From contig OY756964.1 in the NCBI GenBank assembly GCA_963580455.1, forward strand, positions 8,184,001 through 8,248,000: a stretch of 64,000 bases of DNA. The letters run 5' to 3'. Within the stretch, counting starts at the first letter, position 1. Each line of letters begins with the position of its first letter. The position numbers and the translations under genes were made by a program. The notes under the pieces were generated by a model, which worked only from the letters and a program-made list of their open reading frames with translations, had not been told where the DNA came from and searched no databases. This document shows positions 46,301 to 58,199 of this stretch, piece after piece. Source of the DNA: Euonymus europaeus (lineage: Eukaryota; Streptophyta; Magnoliopsida; Celastrales; Celastraceae).

Positions 46301-46875
46301 GGAAAGATAAATAGGGAATAAGAAACGGATAATGCTAGTTCCATTGCAAGCATCAATCATATTCAACATCATCATCAAATTCTATCCCAAACTATCATAA
46401 TCAATATGTTAAGGGTAAACTACAGGAACCCATAAGATACATTAATAAAACTCCATGTCATGAGTTTTCCTTTGCCATTTGTTCTTATCAAGATCTATAA
46501 TTTCATCTATTCTACACAATTCATGTCTATTCTTATCACTTTTCAATACATCCTACTTTTATTATTTTCAACTCTACGCAGCAATAGTATATTCTACATT
46601 TATATATATGACCAAGCTTCTTATCATTTTTTCTTTCATCTTATTTTGATCGGCGCTACCCCTATTCTAGATCAAATAGTTTAGTTTTTTACCCTATCAC
46701 ATCACGTAAAAACTATGTTGAAAAAAGAAACTGTAAAAATTAAAATGCAATTATAAATGGCTAGAAGAAAAAGATAAATTAAGACAAAAGTCTACCAACC
46801 AGACTTGGTAAAACCTTTGTCAATCGTTAGGTTTGGTTGATATTTAGAATCAGTACCTGAAAGAAACAAATTGGA

Positions 46876-48287
46876 TTGTTCAATAATGATGTCGTTAAAT
46901 TGACACCATCAACAGCTACATCTACGCCCAAAATTATGTAAGTTTTTTCAACATCTCCAATTTTCCTTACCAACTCTGAAACCCAATTTTCAGGAGACAT
47001 ACTCTTCAAATCTAGAATTCCAAGACCACAATGACACAGTATGCTTCCATCTTTATTGGCTTTCCAATTAGACGCTAACCTGACATCAACCATAGAGCAA
47101 TTTTCAGCAGCCAATTGAGTTCTTCCCTCATAAAACAGTTCAACCTCAGCCTCAGATTTATCATGAATTTTCTGCAACCCATGACAACATCCAATCACCA
47201 TCTGACCATACTTCAATATTGAAAGAACACTTTCACAGCCCCCTTCACTTGGACTTCTAGGTTTCGTAAATCTAGAAAATGCACAAAAACATAAACCTCA
47301 AAAGTAACCGGATTTAAATATTTTTCAGTCTGAAATTCTTGAAATAGTCCTAAGCAACTCTGTTGAAATTCCATGCCCATTCCCAGGGATGATATCAGAC
47401 CATGAACTTGTAAGTAAATGCCGGAAACTAGTAGATCTGTTTGTTTCCCATGATCATCTTGGAGGGTTTCGGAAGAGGAAAAATCTCCATGAAATACATC
47501 AATAATAACAGCGGCATGTGCTTCGACCCTATGATACTCCTCATCTCCTCGAGGATACACATCGATGATAAGTTCCCCACCAGCTTCAAGAAGGGGTTCT
47601 GAATCGACTTCAAGAATAGGTTCGTCGTCATCATCACCATAATCCTCGAAGATTGGATCTCCAAGAACTTCGTAGTCATCCAAGATGGGTTCCGAATTGG
47701 GATGGACCTCCTCATCGTCAAAACCCAAAGCTTCCTCAACAGAGTGAGTTACCTCGCCTCGAACAAAAGGTGAAAGAAATTTACTTCCTCCTCAAGAATT
47801 ATGCTAGAACCAGTCGGGTTGTCAACGAGACTCACTGCCCCGTGCCGTTGATGGTCTCCTGCCATATCTGCCACGAACTATGTCAAGTTCGCCAACTGAT
47901 GGCGAAGCCTTGCATTCTTATCTCTCAAACACTCCAAACCTTCTACCGCACAAGCGTGTCTCCGTGAGGGGACAAGAAACCTGTGAAACCTGCATGGGCG
48001 ACCAAATGATGCAGCCATAGAAGATTGAAAGGGGATAATCTAGAGTTCAAGAATGGAAGGTAGAAGACACTGCCGTGTCAATTTGTTCTCCAAAGAGAAA
48101 CAAGGGTTTTCAATTTAATTTCAACAAAAAGCTCCCTACACAATTCAGGAATACAAAGATATAAACACAAACACAAGGCTAAGCAGGCCCAATAGACAAA
48201 GCTAGCTTAAAAGACTCTAACTAAAGCCCAAAATACTACTAGACCCAATTGACAAAATGAGCTAAATTAATGTAATGCACTACATCA
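46876..48287 (-). repeat. Tandem duplication unit, copy 1 (with broken ORF)
   Basis: The unit aligns with 48773-50041. On the minus strand it starts TGATGTAGTGCATTACATT (LTR-like TG start, 48287), runs through about 270 bp of leader, then ATG at 48019 (Met-Ala-Ala-Ser-Phe-Gly). The protein has a coiled-coil start (Leu-Arg-Asp-Lys-Asn-Ala-Arg-Leu-Arg) and a very acidic repeat (Asp-Asp-Asp-Asp-Glu-Pro-Ile-Leu). A stop near 47878 (Gln to stop) and a one-base deletion near 47785 break it; similarity resumes in the 47728-47213 frame and then 47216-46827. I do not recognise the family. The acidic linker and gag-like start suggest a Ty3/gypsy-type element. Confidence 0.6.
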
Positions 48288-48378
48288 GACTCCCCAAGTG
48301 GGAGAAAATTTGACCTCGAACTTGCATAAGTTGACATCTAAAACATAACAGCACCGCAGGATGGTATTTTTTCAACAG

Positions 48379-48725
48379 TTGCTGATAATACTCCTTATTC
48401 TTCTTTTCCCAACATAAAAGTGAGCAGCATGTGATTTACAGAGTATCGCATCAAGGCTGAAATCTCCAATCTTTACTTCCCCTTGGTTCCCATTGACAAA
48501 GATGTTGTCACACTTTATATCTCTGGGGATCACAAAAGGGTCATAACTATGAAGGTAGAGAAATCCACTTAGGATTTGTCTACACCAATGCTTGACTGCC
48601 CTTATGTTAATTCTCTTGTTCTTTACCCTGTACTGTCTCGAAGTCCCAGAAGCTTCAATTTCAGTCACAAAGTTCATGTTCCTATTCTCAGTATCAACCC
48701 AAAAAGTGTAGAACTTCATAATTGA
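48379..48725 (-). pseudogene. WNK-type protein kinase fragment
   Basis: The minus-strand reading begins [10 protein letters not shown], the start of a plant WNK kinase segment, and runs through Val-Lys-His-Trp-Cys-Arg-Gln-Ile-Leu and Cys-Asp-Asn-Ile-Phe-Val-Asn. The catalytic-loop HRD is Pro-Arg-Asp and the DLG/DFG site is Asp-Phe-Ser. Similarity ends after Lys-Ser-His-Ala-Ala-His (about 48425). WNK kinases regulate ion balance and flowering; this is only part of subdomains III-VII and cannot act as a kinase. It lies exactly between the two tandem copies, next to the LTR-like end. Confidence 0.8.
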
Positions 48726-48772
48726 AGCTAATACAATACTCTCTGTCCCTAACAGGTCAGTTAAAATTCCTC

Positions 48773-50041
48773 ATAATGATGTCGTTAAATTGACACCATC
48801 ACCAGCTACATCTACGCCCACAATTTTGTAAGTCTTTTCAAATCTCTAGCATTCCTTACCAACTCTGAAACCCAATTTTCAGGAAACATACTCTTCAAAT
48901 CTAGAATTCCAAGACCACACTAACACAGTATGCTTCCATCTTTATTTGCTTTCCAATTAGACGCCGACCTGACATCAACCATAGAGCAATTTTCAGCAGC
49001 CAATTGAGTTCTTCCCTCATAAAACAGTTCAACCTCAGATTTATCATGAATTTTCTGCAACCCATGACAACATCCAATCTCCATCTGACCATACTTCAAT
49101 ATTGAAAGAACACTTTCATAGCCCCCCTTCACTTGGACTTCTAGGTTTGGTAAATCAAGAAAATGCACAAAAACATAAACTTCAAAAGCAACCGGCTTTA
49201 AATATTTTCAGTCTGAAGTTCTTGAAATAGTCCTAAGCGACTCTGTTGAAATGCCATGCCCATTCCCAACGATGATATCAGACCATGAACTTGTAAGTAA
49301 ATGCCGAAAACTAGTAGATATGTTTGTTTCCCATGATCATCTTGGAGGGTTCTGAATCGACTTCAAGAATAGGTTCGTCGTCATCATCACCATAATCATC
49401 GAAGATTGGATCTCCAAATACTTCGTAGTCATCCAAGATGGGTTCCGAATCGGAATGGACCTCCTCATCGTCAAAACCCAAAGCATCCTCAACCGAGTGA
49501 GTTACCTCGCCACGAACAAAAGGTGAAAGAAATTCTACTTCCTCCTCAAGAATTATGCTAGAACCAGCCGGGTTGTCAACGAGACTCACTGCCCGGTGCC
49601 GTTGATGGTCTTCTGCCATATCCGCCACGAACTGTGTCAAGTTCGCCAACTGCTGGCGAAGCCTTGCATTCTTATCTCTCAAACACTCCAAACCTTCTAC
49701 CGCACAAGCGTGTCTCCGTGAGGGGACAACAGACTTGTGAAACCTGCATGGGCCACCAAATGATGCAGCCATAGAACATTGAAAGGGGATGATCTAGAGT
49801 TCAAGAATGGAAGGTAGAAGACACTGCCGTGTCAATTTGTTCTCCAGAGAGAAACAAGGGTTTTCAATTTAATTTCAACAAAATGCTCCCTACACAATTC
49901 AGGAATACAAAGATGTAAACACAAACACAAGGCTAAGTAGGCCCAATAGACAAAGCTAGCTTAAAAGACTCTAACTAAAGCCCAAAACACTACCAGACCC
50001 AATTGACAAAATGAGCTAAATTAATGTAATGCACTGCATCA
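48773..50041 (-). repeat. Tandem duplication unit, copy 2 (with broken ORF)
   Basis: Same order as copy 1: LTR-like start at 50041, leader, ATG at 49772, 153-residue frame to 49311. Here the frame is cleaner through the acidic region but is cut by a 130-bp deletion relative to copy 1, at GGGTT microhomology (between copy-1 positions 47464-47468 and 47594-47598), which shifts the frame. Beyond that, 49168-48920 continues the similarity. The two copies are broken by different lesions. Confidence 0.65.
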
Positions 50042-52052
50042 TATAATCATACGGAGCATATTGTTCAGTCAACCATAGATGAAAAAACAAAATAGTGAAA
50101 AGCATACATGCATTTGGGGTACGACTCTCACCTTGTAGACATTTGGGGGTGAGGTGGGGACAACTACTTTGAATGAAGATATGTCCAACTTCTAAAACTA
50201 GAATTAGAGTCCAGAATTCATAGTGAGAGACCCTAGTAATTAAAGAAAAGTTGCAAGGACCATAGAGACAGAGATCACTTTCAAAAAAATAGTGTTTGAA
50301 GCAAACCTTTGCGTGCATTTTCATTCTTCTGCTTCTATGTAGCTTTCTCTCCCTACGAAATGGTCCAACAATTCTCATTTTTCTTTGCAAAATTGCGGAG
50401 CTCCCCTGTAAAGATTTCACACAAACATACCACTTTAAACTATCAATAAAATGTGACGTTTGATTGACACAATATTTTATCCGAAGTCCACAATTTTAAG
50501 TTGTTTGAAATGTGAAATAAACGGTGACTAATGAATTGGTGATACTTTGAAGTTGCATAATAAAGAATTGACTGATCGATTACTCTTTCGTCGTTGTCAT
50601 TCTAGTTGTGGATGAGGTTACTAGACTCGACATCAACTTGGTGCACGGTAAATTGAGGGACAAGCTGAGCCTCTAAGGGAATTGAACTTGTGACTTTCTG
50701 TTGTTTAACGGGCCAAATTGGTGCATCATTTTGATGCATCGAAAGTTTCTTTGAACTTCTAAGTTTCATAAATGTGTAATATTTAACATGATAGATCTAA
50801 CGATTAAGTTCATCGTAAAAAATGGATACTAATTTTAAATCAGCGAATATAAACTCAAATACTTTATAATTTTAGACGCCAAAAGATATAATTTTATTTC
50901 AAAAAAATATCATTAAATTCTTTATACCTACTATATATTTATAATATTTTTTTAAATATTGATGCACCGATTGGGCAGAGTAATTTTTAACACCGGATCT
51001 ACGCCCGATCCAGCCAAAATTGCAACCACAAGTTGAAGAACCAAACGTAGCGAGTAACACGTGCTCAAAAGGGTAATCTAAACCGATACAGCTGTCACGA
51101 CACAGCCCAATATCTTAAATCTTGTATACCCAAAGTAGTCCACGAACATTGGACAGTCATGCGACAACAGCATGTGATTTTATCAATTCTTGGGAGAAGG
51201 TGAGAGAGAAGAAAAGTAAAGTAAAGCGATCAAGAAAATACGAAAGCGAAAGGAATCCACGACCACAGCCACATACAAAGGTCAAGGAGGATTTTGTTTT
51301 AGTGTTGGGCGATTAGTGGGGTCCATGAATGATCTCCTATCCTCCACACACCCACCGGCCACCACCACTGGCGATTAATAATCAGTACACCAACTATTAG
51401 ACAACCAATTCTTTCCCAGTGAGGCACAAGAATATGCCAAGTCGACGGTGGAGACACACTCTGCCCCTCTCCACCATCTCTCTCTCTCTCTCTCTGAAAT
51501 GTTATTCTCTCAAAATCTCTACCATTGTTTCTTTTCATATTCAGACAATTCCCCACCAATTTTATAACTTTCAACATCCATCACAAACCAATAATAATAA
51601 TATATATTCGTAGAATATACTTTATTTGATGAAGCTTGTGTTAAGCACTTTATAAGATGAAATTAATAAATCCACCCAAACACAAAAGTATCGATGTTGG
51701 ATGAGGAAAAAATATTTATTATGATTGCCTCTAACCAAGAAAGTGTTTCCATCCATTGGCTGTGGTTAAGCTTAAGACGTAAGATAGATATACGTATTGC
51801 ATATTGCTAAAACTGTGTACCTTTTGTTTTGCCAGGTAAGACAAATTGAACGGTCCTGATTCAATTGTCTACCCAGATACGAATATATAATATTATGTTG
51901 TCATCGTTCATTAGTGAAGCATTACTTACTATATCATCCAAACCAGAGCCGCTCCCTCTCTCCTCTGTTCTGTATACTTCCTAGCTATTCATGCCTTCAT
52001 GGTATTAAATTAACAATACTGTGTTGCCCTCCCGATTGGTTTTTCAAGCGAG
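50042..52052. other. Intergenic region upstream of the MYB gene
   Basis: No gene recognised. It has a (TC)n run at 51475-51495, AT-rich stretches with TATATAATATTAT at about 51885, and a pyrimidine-rich CTCCCTCTCTCCTCTG near 51950-51967, which would fit a 5' UTR. The promoter of the MYB gene should lie here, but I cannot place the start site. Confidence 0.45.
51475..51495. repeat. TC microsatellite
   Basis: About ten uninterrupted TC units, roughly 560 bp upstream of the MYB start codon. Confidence 0.95.
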
Positions 52053-53092
52053 ATGATGATGTCTCGAACTTGGTCACAGTGTGGAAACAACGGCCACAAC
52101 TCCCGCACCTGCGCTGACTCCGGTGGTGGTCTTTCCTCCAGCGAAAATGGAATCATGCTTTTTGGTGTACGACTCGGTGAGAGCAGCAGCTCTTTCAGAA
52201 AAAGTGTGAGCATGAGCAATCTCTCCCAGTTTGATCAGCCTCAGGATCCCAACCCGGATTCCGGCTACGCATCGGACGACGTCGTTCACGCCTCCGGCAG
52301 AAGTCGCGAGCGCAAGAGAGGTATGCAATTTCAGACTTCATGTATACCGGCGAAAATGACTTTTTTCCCCTCAGATTTTGAATTGAATTCTCCGTTGGAT
52401 TTGATTTTAGGTGTGCCGTGGACGGAGGAGGAACACAAGCTGTTTCTATTGGGATTGCAGAAAGTAGGAAAAGGAGATTGGAGAGGAATTTCGCGTAATT
52501 TTGTGAAGTCGCGTACGCCGACTCAGGTGGCGAGTCACGCACAAAAGTACTTTCTCCGTCGTAACAATCAGAATCGGAGGCGTCGAAGATCTAGTCTCTT
52601 TGACATCACCACTGATTTGGTAAACTACCTACTATTCACTATTACCAAAAAATTTCTGACTGTTTAATCCCGAGCTAATCTCGTCTGAATTTCAATTCTC
52701 AGTTCAAGAATTCGTTAATAGCAGATGATCGAATCCACCAAGACATGACGGGGCAACATCCACCGCCGCAGACGCATTTAAATTGCAATCTGAAGGGATA
52801 TCCGATTTCAAGTTTTCCAGTATCTCCTGTGGCATTACCGGTGACCGGAGAGAACTCAATGGAGCATCTCAGTTTAGGATCAATGAATCAACGGAAATCA
52901 TCCAGTAATCCAATCCGTCCAGTACCGATACTTCCCGTTCCTCCGTCATCCAAAATGGCCGATCTAAGTTTGAACCACAAGGCCTCCTTATCTCTGAAGC
53001 TTTCAACCCCATCGTCGGAGGAGCAGTCACCGCACTCGTCATCGGCGTTTGAGGCCGCGTCAAGTGGAGACAGCATCATCAGTGTTGCTTGA
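52053..53092 (+). CDS. SHAQKYF-type MYB-related transcription factor (KUA1/MYB1R-like)
   Basis: Three exons: 52053-52320, 52411-52619 and 52703-53092, with GT-AG introns of 90 and 83 bp, total 288 residues. Order: N-terminal zinc knuckle ([11 protein letters not shown]), Ser-rich linker, single MYB repeat (Val-Pro-Trp-Thr-Glu-Glu-Glu-His to Ser-His-Ala-Gln-Lys-Tyr-Phe) split by intron 1, basic tail, and near the C-terminus an EAR-like repressor motif (Leu-Ser-Leu-Lys-Leu). Family members bind TATCCA-type sites and act in the nucleus, many as repressors of growth or senescence genes. Oddity: the first knuckle Cys is Trp (TGG at about 52068). Three ATGs in a row begin the frame; I use the first. 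The frame is otherwise intact. Confidence 0.92.
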
Positions 53093-53640
53093 AGATATTA
53101 ACATTATATATATTAGTTTTTTTTATGGTATTATATATATTAGTTAAATGTGATGTAGATTGAAAATATGTGGGATTAATATATAAGAAATAGAGAATTT
53201 GTGACTAAGTCGAAAAGAATATGAGATTTACTAGGTAATTAGTCAGGTGATGTTTGTACAGGTTAGATGACTTGCGCTATGTTAAGTTGCTACATTCATG
53301 CCGGAAAGGAATGAAAATTCATTCGATTAATGATATTCTCTTGTTTGGTATCTCCATTCATCCTGGAATTTCATTCCCTTCATAAATTTGTTGTTCCTTT
53401 CTCTCCCTCAGGAACAGACAATTCGTAATGAATCGAAATTATCTAAAGTTTTGAAATTACATTTTTGCCCTTAAGATTAAATTTGGAGCATTGGATCAAA
53501 AACATCTGGGTCATCAATTTGTTTAATCTACTATTAGGAGCTGAAAGCAGCTAATTTTCTGGCTTTAAGTAGCTTAATTTTTTGGTGTATTTGGTACAAA
53601 ATACTGCCCATTTTATTGTTGTTGTGTATAGGTACTGCCT
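53093..53640. other. 3' flank of the MYB gene and possible left end of a Harbinger element
   Basis: AT-rich 3' flank, then from about 53290 a GGAATGAAAATTCATTC and TTGTTTGGTA region that resembles, in inverse orientation, 58200-58345 (TACCAAACAAA, CCAACCAAACACAAG). These could be the terminal inverted repeats of the PIF/Harbinger element. Confidence 0.4.
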
Positions 53641-54640
53641 AGAGGAGTATTAGCGAAAAGCTGGTTATTGACTTGTACATAAGTAGAAGTTGACGTGGTA
53701 GGTTAGGGTTGTGGGGCACTTATTCTTTATTAGAGAACAAAACCCCCATTGAGCCGCAGAACATAGCAAACACCAAAGACATGAAGAGAAAAAAGAAGTA
53801 ACCACATGTAGCAAAGGAGATTGGAATCAAGAGTAAGGATCGGCCGTGAATATTTTTCTAATCCTCTAAAAAAAGAACATTTTTTCTCAGTATTGTGATG
53901 ATTTTTATTATTATTATGTGTAACTAGATTCTTTTGTAGCCATGGTTTGGTAAGTTCTTCTACCAAAAATCTTGTCCATGGATTTGATTGATGATTATAC
54001 TAAGTTTAATTCATTGATATCTATTTATTGTTGATTTCCTATTGTTATGCATGTCTGATCAACATCATAATTTTAGGAATTGTTAGTTGAACATATTCAG
54101 TTGACCATGACTCAATGTTTGACGAAGTAACAAGAACTTGAGTAAAATCTAGGTTTTGGGAACATTGAACATGATTGATTGGCTATGCGATTGTCGATTT
54201 CCTAGTGTGTATGCTTATCTTAGGATGTTCTTAGGAGAGACCAAACCAAAACTGCTTTGATGAGAAAAGATCTTACAACTGGACCAAAGTCATGATCGTT
54301 GTTTAGGGAAATCTAATTGACTGCAGCTGGACAAAGGGCCTTTCGATTGATGTTGTTAAACTTTTAAATTGTGTAATTGCTATTAATCTGGGTGCACATG
54401 TGAAGGTAGTTGAGCACGCCAATCCCAAGCTAGTTTTCATCCGTTAATATTTAATTCGATTATAATTTTATTGTTAGATAATTTGCACTATTGTTTCGTA
54501 GTTAATTGGAAGTTGGTACAGTCTCTGTGGATGTGATCCAATTCACTTTTTACTATCTTTCGACATGTACTCTTGCGATTGAGTAAAACCTGTCGGTATT
54601 TGAATTGCTAATTTTATTTTTGATAAAAAGTATCTATCAC
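53640..54640 (+). mobile_element. LTR-retrotransposon remnant
   Basis: Non-coding. The leader-like stretch (GTCTCTGTGGATGTGATCCA at about 54521, then TTTTACTATCTTTCGACA and a TTGCGATTGAG block) resembles the region before the primer site of plant LTR elements. The block ending CTTCTACCAAAAATCTTGTCC (about 53960) recurs at 59348-59365. No full LTR can be delimited. Confidence 0.35.
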
Positions 54641-55530
54641 CTGCCCATTGCCCCCATCGCAATTGTCTCTCACAACGCCAAATCGAAGAGACGGACTGTA
54701 GTGGCAATGATAATCTATCTTCTTCTTGTTTTCATTATTTCTTTGCCTTTAATTTGAAGATTGATTCTTCGCTCTATGGTCAAGTAGTTGAACTCCTTTT
54801 AAAGACACACATATGTCTTCTTATTTTCCTCATTATTCCAATTGTTGAGAAGGTACTTCTCTGTTTCAAATCTTTGATTTTTGTTAATTATTGTTTACAG
54901 TGTTTGAACGCTTTTTAAATTGCAAAGTATTGTTTCAAGATAGCCAGTTCGTAAAAGATAATTCTTTCTCCCCCTTTTAGTCGTGAGTTGGATCCCTTTT
55001 CTTTTTGATCTCCCTAACTGGTCTAGGGTGTTAATCTTCCTTATAAGAACCAATGTTCATGGTGATGGAAGAGTTCATGCGATCAACCGCTTCAGTTAGA
55101 ATCCAAATGGAGATAATTATGCATTTGTAAAGTTGTGTTTGTTCAGTTTTTTGATTGCGAAAAAAAGCTTTATCAATGCTCCTAAACTGAGAATTCAATA
55201 GCTTGTTAATTAGCCTAAGATGGTCAGAATCATTTTGTTATGCAAGACATATTTTAGAGGCTCCTGTTTTCATTCAGTCTCACTTTAATTACTTCATTAA
55301 CTTATAGGTACATCTTGTGCTCTAAAATAGCTAAAAGGGTGTTAATCGACAGGGCTTGCTCTAGTGATTTCAACAGGTTCCTTTTTTCTTATTTTATACC
55401 AGTTTCAATAGGTTTCTTGTTTAAGCTTTGCCTCTCTTTTATTGACTTGTTTGAATATAGTGGCTCTATGTATGTGCTAAATATATTGGCTTGAATGATT
55501 AGGTTCAATGCCTTTTTCTTAAATATATGT
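54640..55530. other. Gene-free stretch before the Harbinger transposase
   Basis: AT-rich, no gene recognised. It is probably 5' non-coding sequence of the Harbinger element. Confidence 0.35.
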
Positions 55531-56760
55531 TACTACAGTGATGGCTTGTATCATGCGACAAAAGAAATTGGTTGCTTCATTGTCCCTTTGGAACCAAATT
55601 CTTTCTTTGGTTGACCTTATTTTCTTTCTTTTTTGTATTGGAACATCACTCCATACAATAAGACCAACATGTAGGTCTTATATATTGGATTTTGCATATC
55701 AAAGGGCACACCTTAGAAGTTTAGTGTACGCAAGTGATATTACATGCATTGCAAAATTAAGAATGAATAGGAAGACTTTTGGAAATTTGTGTTAAGCGAT
55801 CTAGTGAGACGATTAGCAGATATTTCAAGAGAGTGTTGGATGCCATCATTTGTCTACATGAGGAGCTAATTAAAAAACTTGTACTTGTGCCACCAGATTC
55901 TATGGATGACAAATGGAGATGATTTAAGGTAATTTATGATGATCAACAATTATAGCCCTAGTTAAAAATTTCAAAACTATTTTTATGCAATATTTCCTTT
56001 CGTTTATTGCTTTGTAGAATTGTACGGGTGCTTTATATGAGACATATATCAAAGTAAGAGTACTGATAGAGGATAAAGCAAGGTATCATAATTATAAAGG
56101 TGAAATTCCAACCAATGTCCTTAGTGTCTGGGGGCCTGATATAAATTTTGTCTTGTTCTTTCAAGTTGGGAGGGTTTTGCAGTTGATGGTAGGGTGCTCC
56201 GTGATGCTGTGAGTAGACACAATGGTTTAAAAGTACCACATGGTGAGAATGCATGAATTTTGTTTGTTTCTTCTTTTAAATAAATCCTATTGGTAGCATA
56301 ATTCGTAATAGGTGCTTACATGTTGGTTCTTACTGACTTGTTGATGCTGGCTATACAAATTGTGCAGGATTTTAGCTCCATTTAAGGGGCAAAGGTATCA
56401 TCTAAATGAATGAAGACATGGTTATCAACCATTAACTCCTGAGGAGCCATTTAATATGAAGCATGCATGAACGAAATTGAGAGGTGCTTTGGTTTACTGA
56501 AGTTGCATTGGGCAATTCTTCGTAGACCATCTTTATATCCTACTAAAATACAAAATTGGATAATTATTGCTTGTTGTTTGCTACATAATCTAATTAGGAG
56601 ACATATGTCCAATGATCCATTGGAACCATTGCTTGACCAATTTGAGAGCACACTAAATTCTTCTGGTCATCCTATATCTTTAAGAACCAAGTAATCATTG
56701 GAGTAATTGGAGAAAGGAATTGGCTACCCATATGTTCCATGAATGGAGGGCATCAAGGCA
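55530..56760 (+). pseudogene. PIF/Harbinger transposase (DDE_4, HARBI1-like)
   Basis: The start (Met-Met-Ala-Cys at 55538) and the segment Ser-Asp-Ile-Thr-Cys-Ile-Ala-Lys-Leu-Arg-Met (about 55733-55765) match the N-terminal part of plant PIF transposases. After a stop at 55793 and several frame changes come a degenerate Asn-Cys-Thr-Gly-Ala (about 56019), a Leu-Val-Asp-Ala-Gly-Tyr remnant (about 56333) and the C-terminal Asn-Glu-Ile-Glu-Arg-Cys-Phe-Gly-Leu-Leu-Lys (56467 onward) with Cys-Cys-Leu-Leu-His-Asn-Leu-Ile. The first DDE Asp is not readable. An intact enzyme would cut and paste the element with its SANT-domain partner. This copy is inactive. Confidence 0.8.
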
Positions 56761-56904
56761 TGGGAGATGAATTTTGGTTGCTGACATTGTCTAGTTTGCT
56801 TTCTTCAATGTTAAGTGAATGTCTATACAAAATCCTATTGTTTGGTACTTACTATGATATTGCTTAATTTAATATATGATGGTTATTGTGTATGAAGCTA
56901 TGAA

Positions 56905-57976
56905 GCTATGAGGCTATGTCTAAAAGAACAAAGCAATCACACATCTGGACTAATGATGAGAATGCTATCCTCATCTATGCTTTGCTTGATTTATACAATT
57001 TTGGTACCTACAATGCTAATAATGGGTTCAAGAATGGTTATTTGTGTGATCTGGAAAAATCATTAAAGAGAAGATGCCTAATATAGATATCAAGGCCAAG
57101 CCTCACATAGAGTCAAGGATCAAGGCATTGAAGAAGGACTTCTTTGTAGTTTATGACATAGTGTATAGTCCAAACATGTGGATTTGGTTGGGCTTCAATC
57201 ACCAAGTGTATTGTTGCTAAAGCTCATGTTTGGGATGAGTATATAAAGGTTAATATTTTTTTAGATATATATACATCTACTGCTTCATGAATTGTTTTGT
57301 GTGTTCTAACATATTAGTTTTTTTTATGCAGAGTCATAAAAGGGCAGCCAACTTCAGGAATAAAGAACTTCCTCATTTTGAACCATTATGTACCATTTAT
57401 GTTAAAGATCAGGTCAATGGAAGGAATGCACAAGATCCTACACATATCATTGAAGAAATAAGAGAAGAAGTGATATTGCATCACAGTGATGATAGCGGAT
57501 ATCAACCTGAGGTAAATTAGTTTACTGACAAATTTGGAATGAAATTTTCAATGTCTAATTATAGGGCTGAAACCTATCATTCATTTGGAGGAACATCAAT
57601 TGTTCAAGAAAATGCACATTCTTGTCCACCAAATAATGGAATTAGTGGTGATGGAAACTCAACTAGGAACAAGAAAAGGAAGAGCAATAATAACACACAG
57701 GTTATTGATGCTATACAAGAGGTTGCTGCTGAATTGGGAAAGAAGATTGAGATGGCCACTCATGAACTTAGTGAGGCAATTGGTATTGAGAAGATATTTG
57801 AGGATAGAAGGGATAAGTTCTTTGATGAATTATGTGCTTTGGAAAGGCTATTCAGAGAAGAGAGCTTCACTGTTGCAGTTAAAATGAGGGGTGATAGGAC
57901 ACTGGCGTCGATGTTTTTTAGTCTACCAGTAGAAGAAAAAGAAGCATATGATAAGTGCAACATTCAAATGCTCTAA
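56905..57976 (+). pseudogene. MYB/SANT-like second protein of the Harbinger element
   Basis: Begins Met-Ser-Lys-Arg-Thr-Lys near 56916, then Trp-Thr-Asn-Asp-Glu-Asn (trihelix/SANT start). Frames change around 57060 and 57200. Later parts 57287-57520 and 57539-57976 are open and end in a helical segment with Glu-Arg-Leu-Phe-Arg-Glu. Introns probably explain some breaks (for example a TTTTTATGCAG acceptor at about 57331). In PIF/Harbinger elements this protein is the DNA-binding partner of the transposase. At least one stop (57518-57520) remains. Confidence 0.65.
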
Positions 57977-58069
57977 AGTTGCATTGGGTAGCTTATGTTA
58001 TGAACCTATTGCTGCCTTTCTCAAAGTACTTATGTTTATGCATCATGAGACCAACCTTATGTAAGTGGA

Positions 58070-58100
58070 TATTATAATATTATATTATATTATATTATAT
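58070..58100. repeat. TATTA microsatellite
   Basis: A short (ATATT)n run just after the end of the SANT-like ORF. Confidence 0.85.
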
Positions 58101-58199
58101 ATGCATAACATGGACTTGTTATAGCATACTATTGTGCATTTGAGATTATAAAGAAGAATACGAATGAGGGACAATGTAGTATTTTGACAACAATTCTCA

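Noticed and set aside
51122..51316. Small basic frame upstream of the MYB gene
   Set aside because: Low complexity Lys/Arg, no conserved motif. An upstream peptide role cannot be supported.
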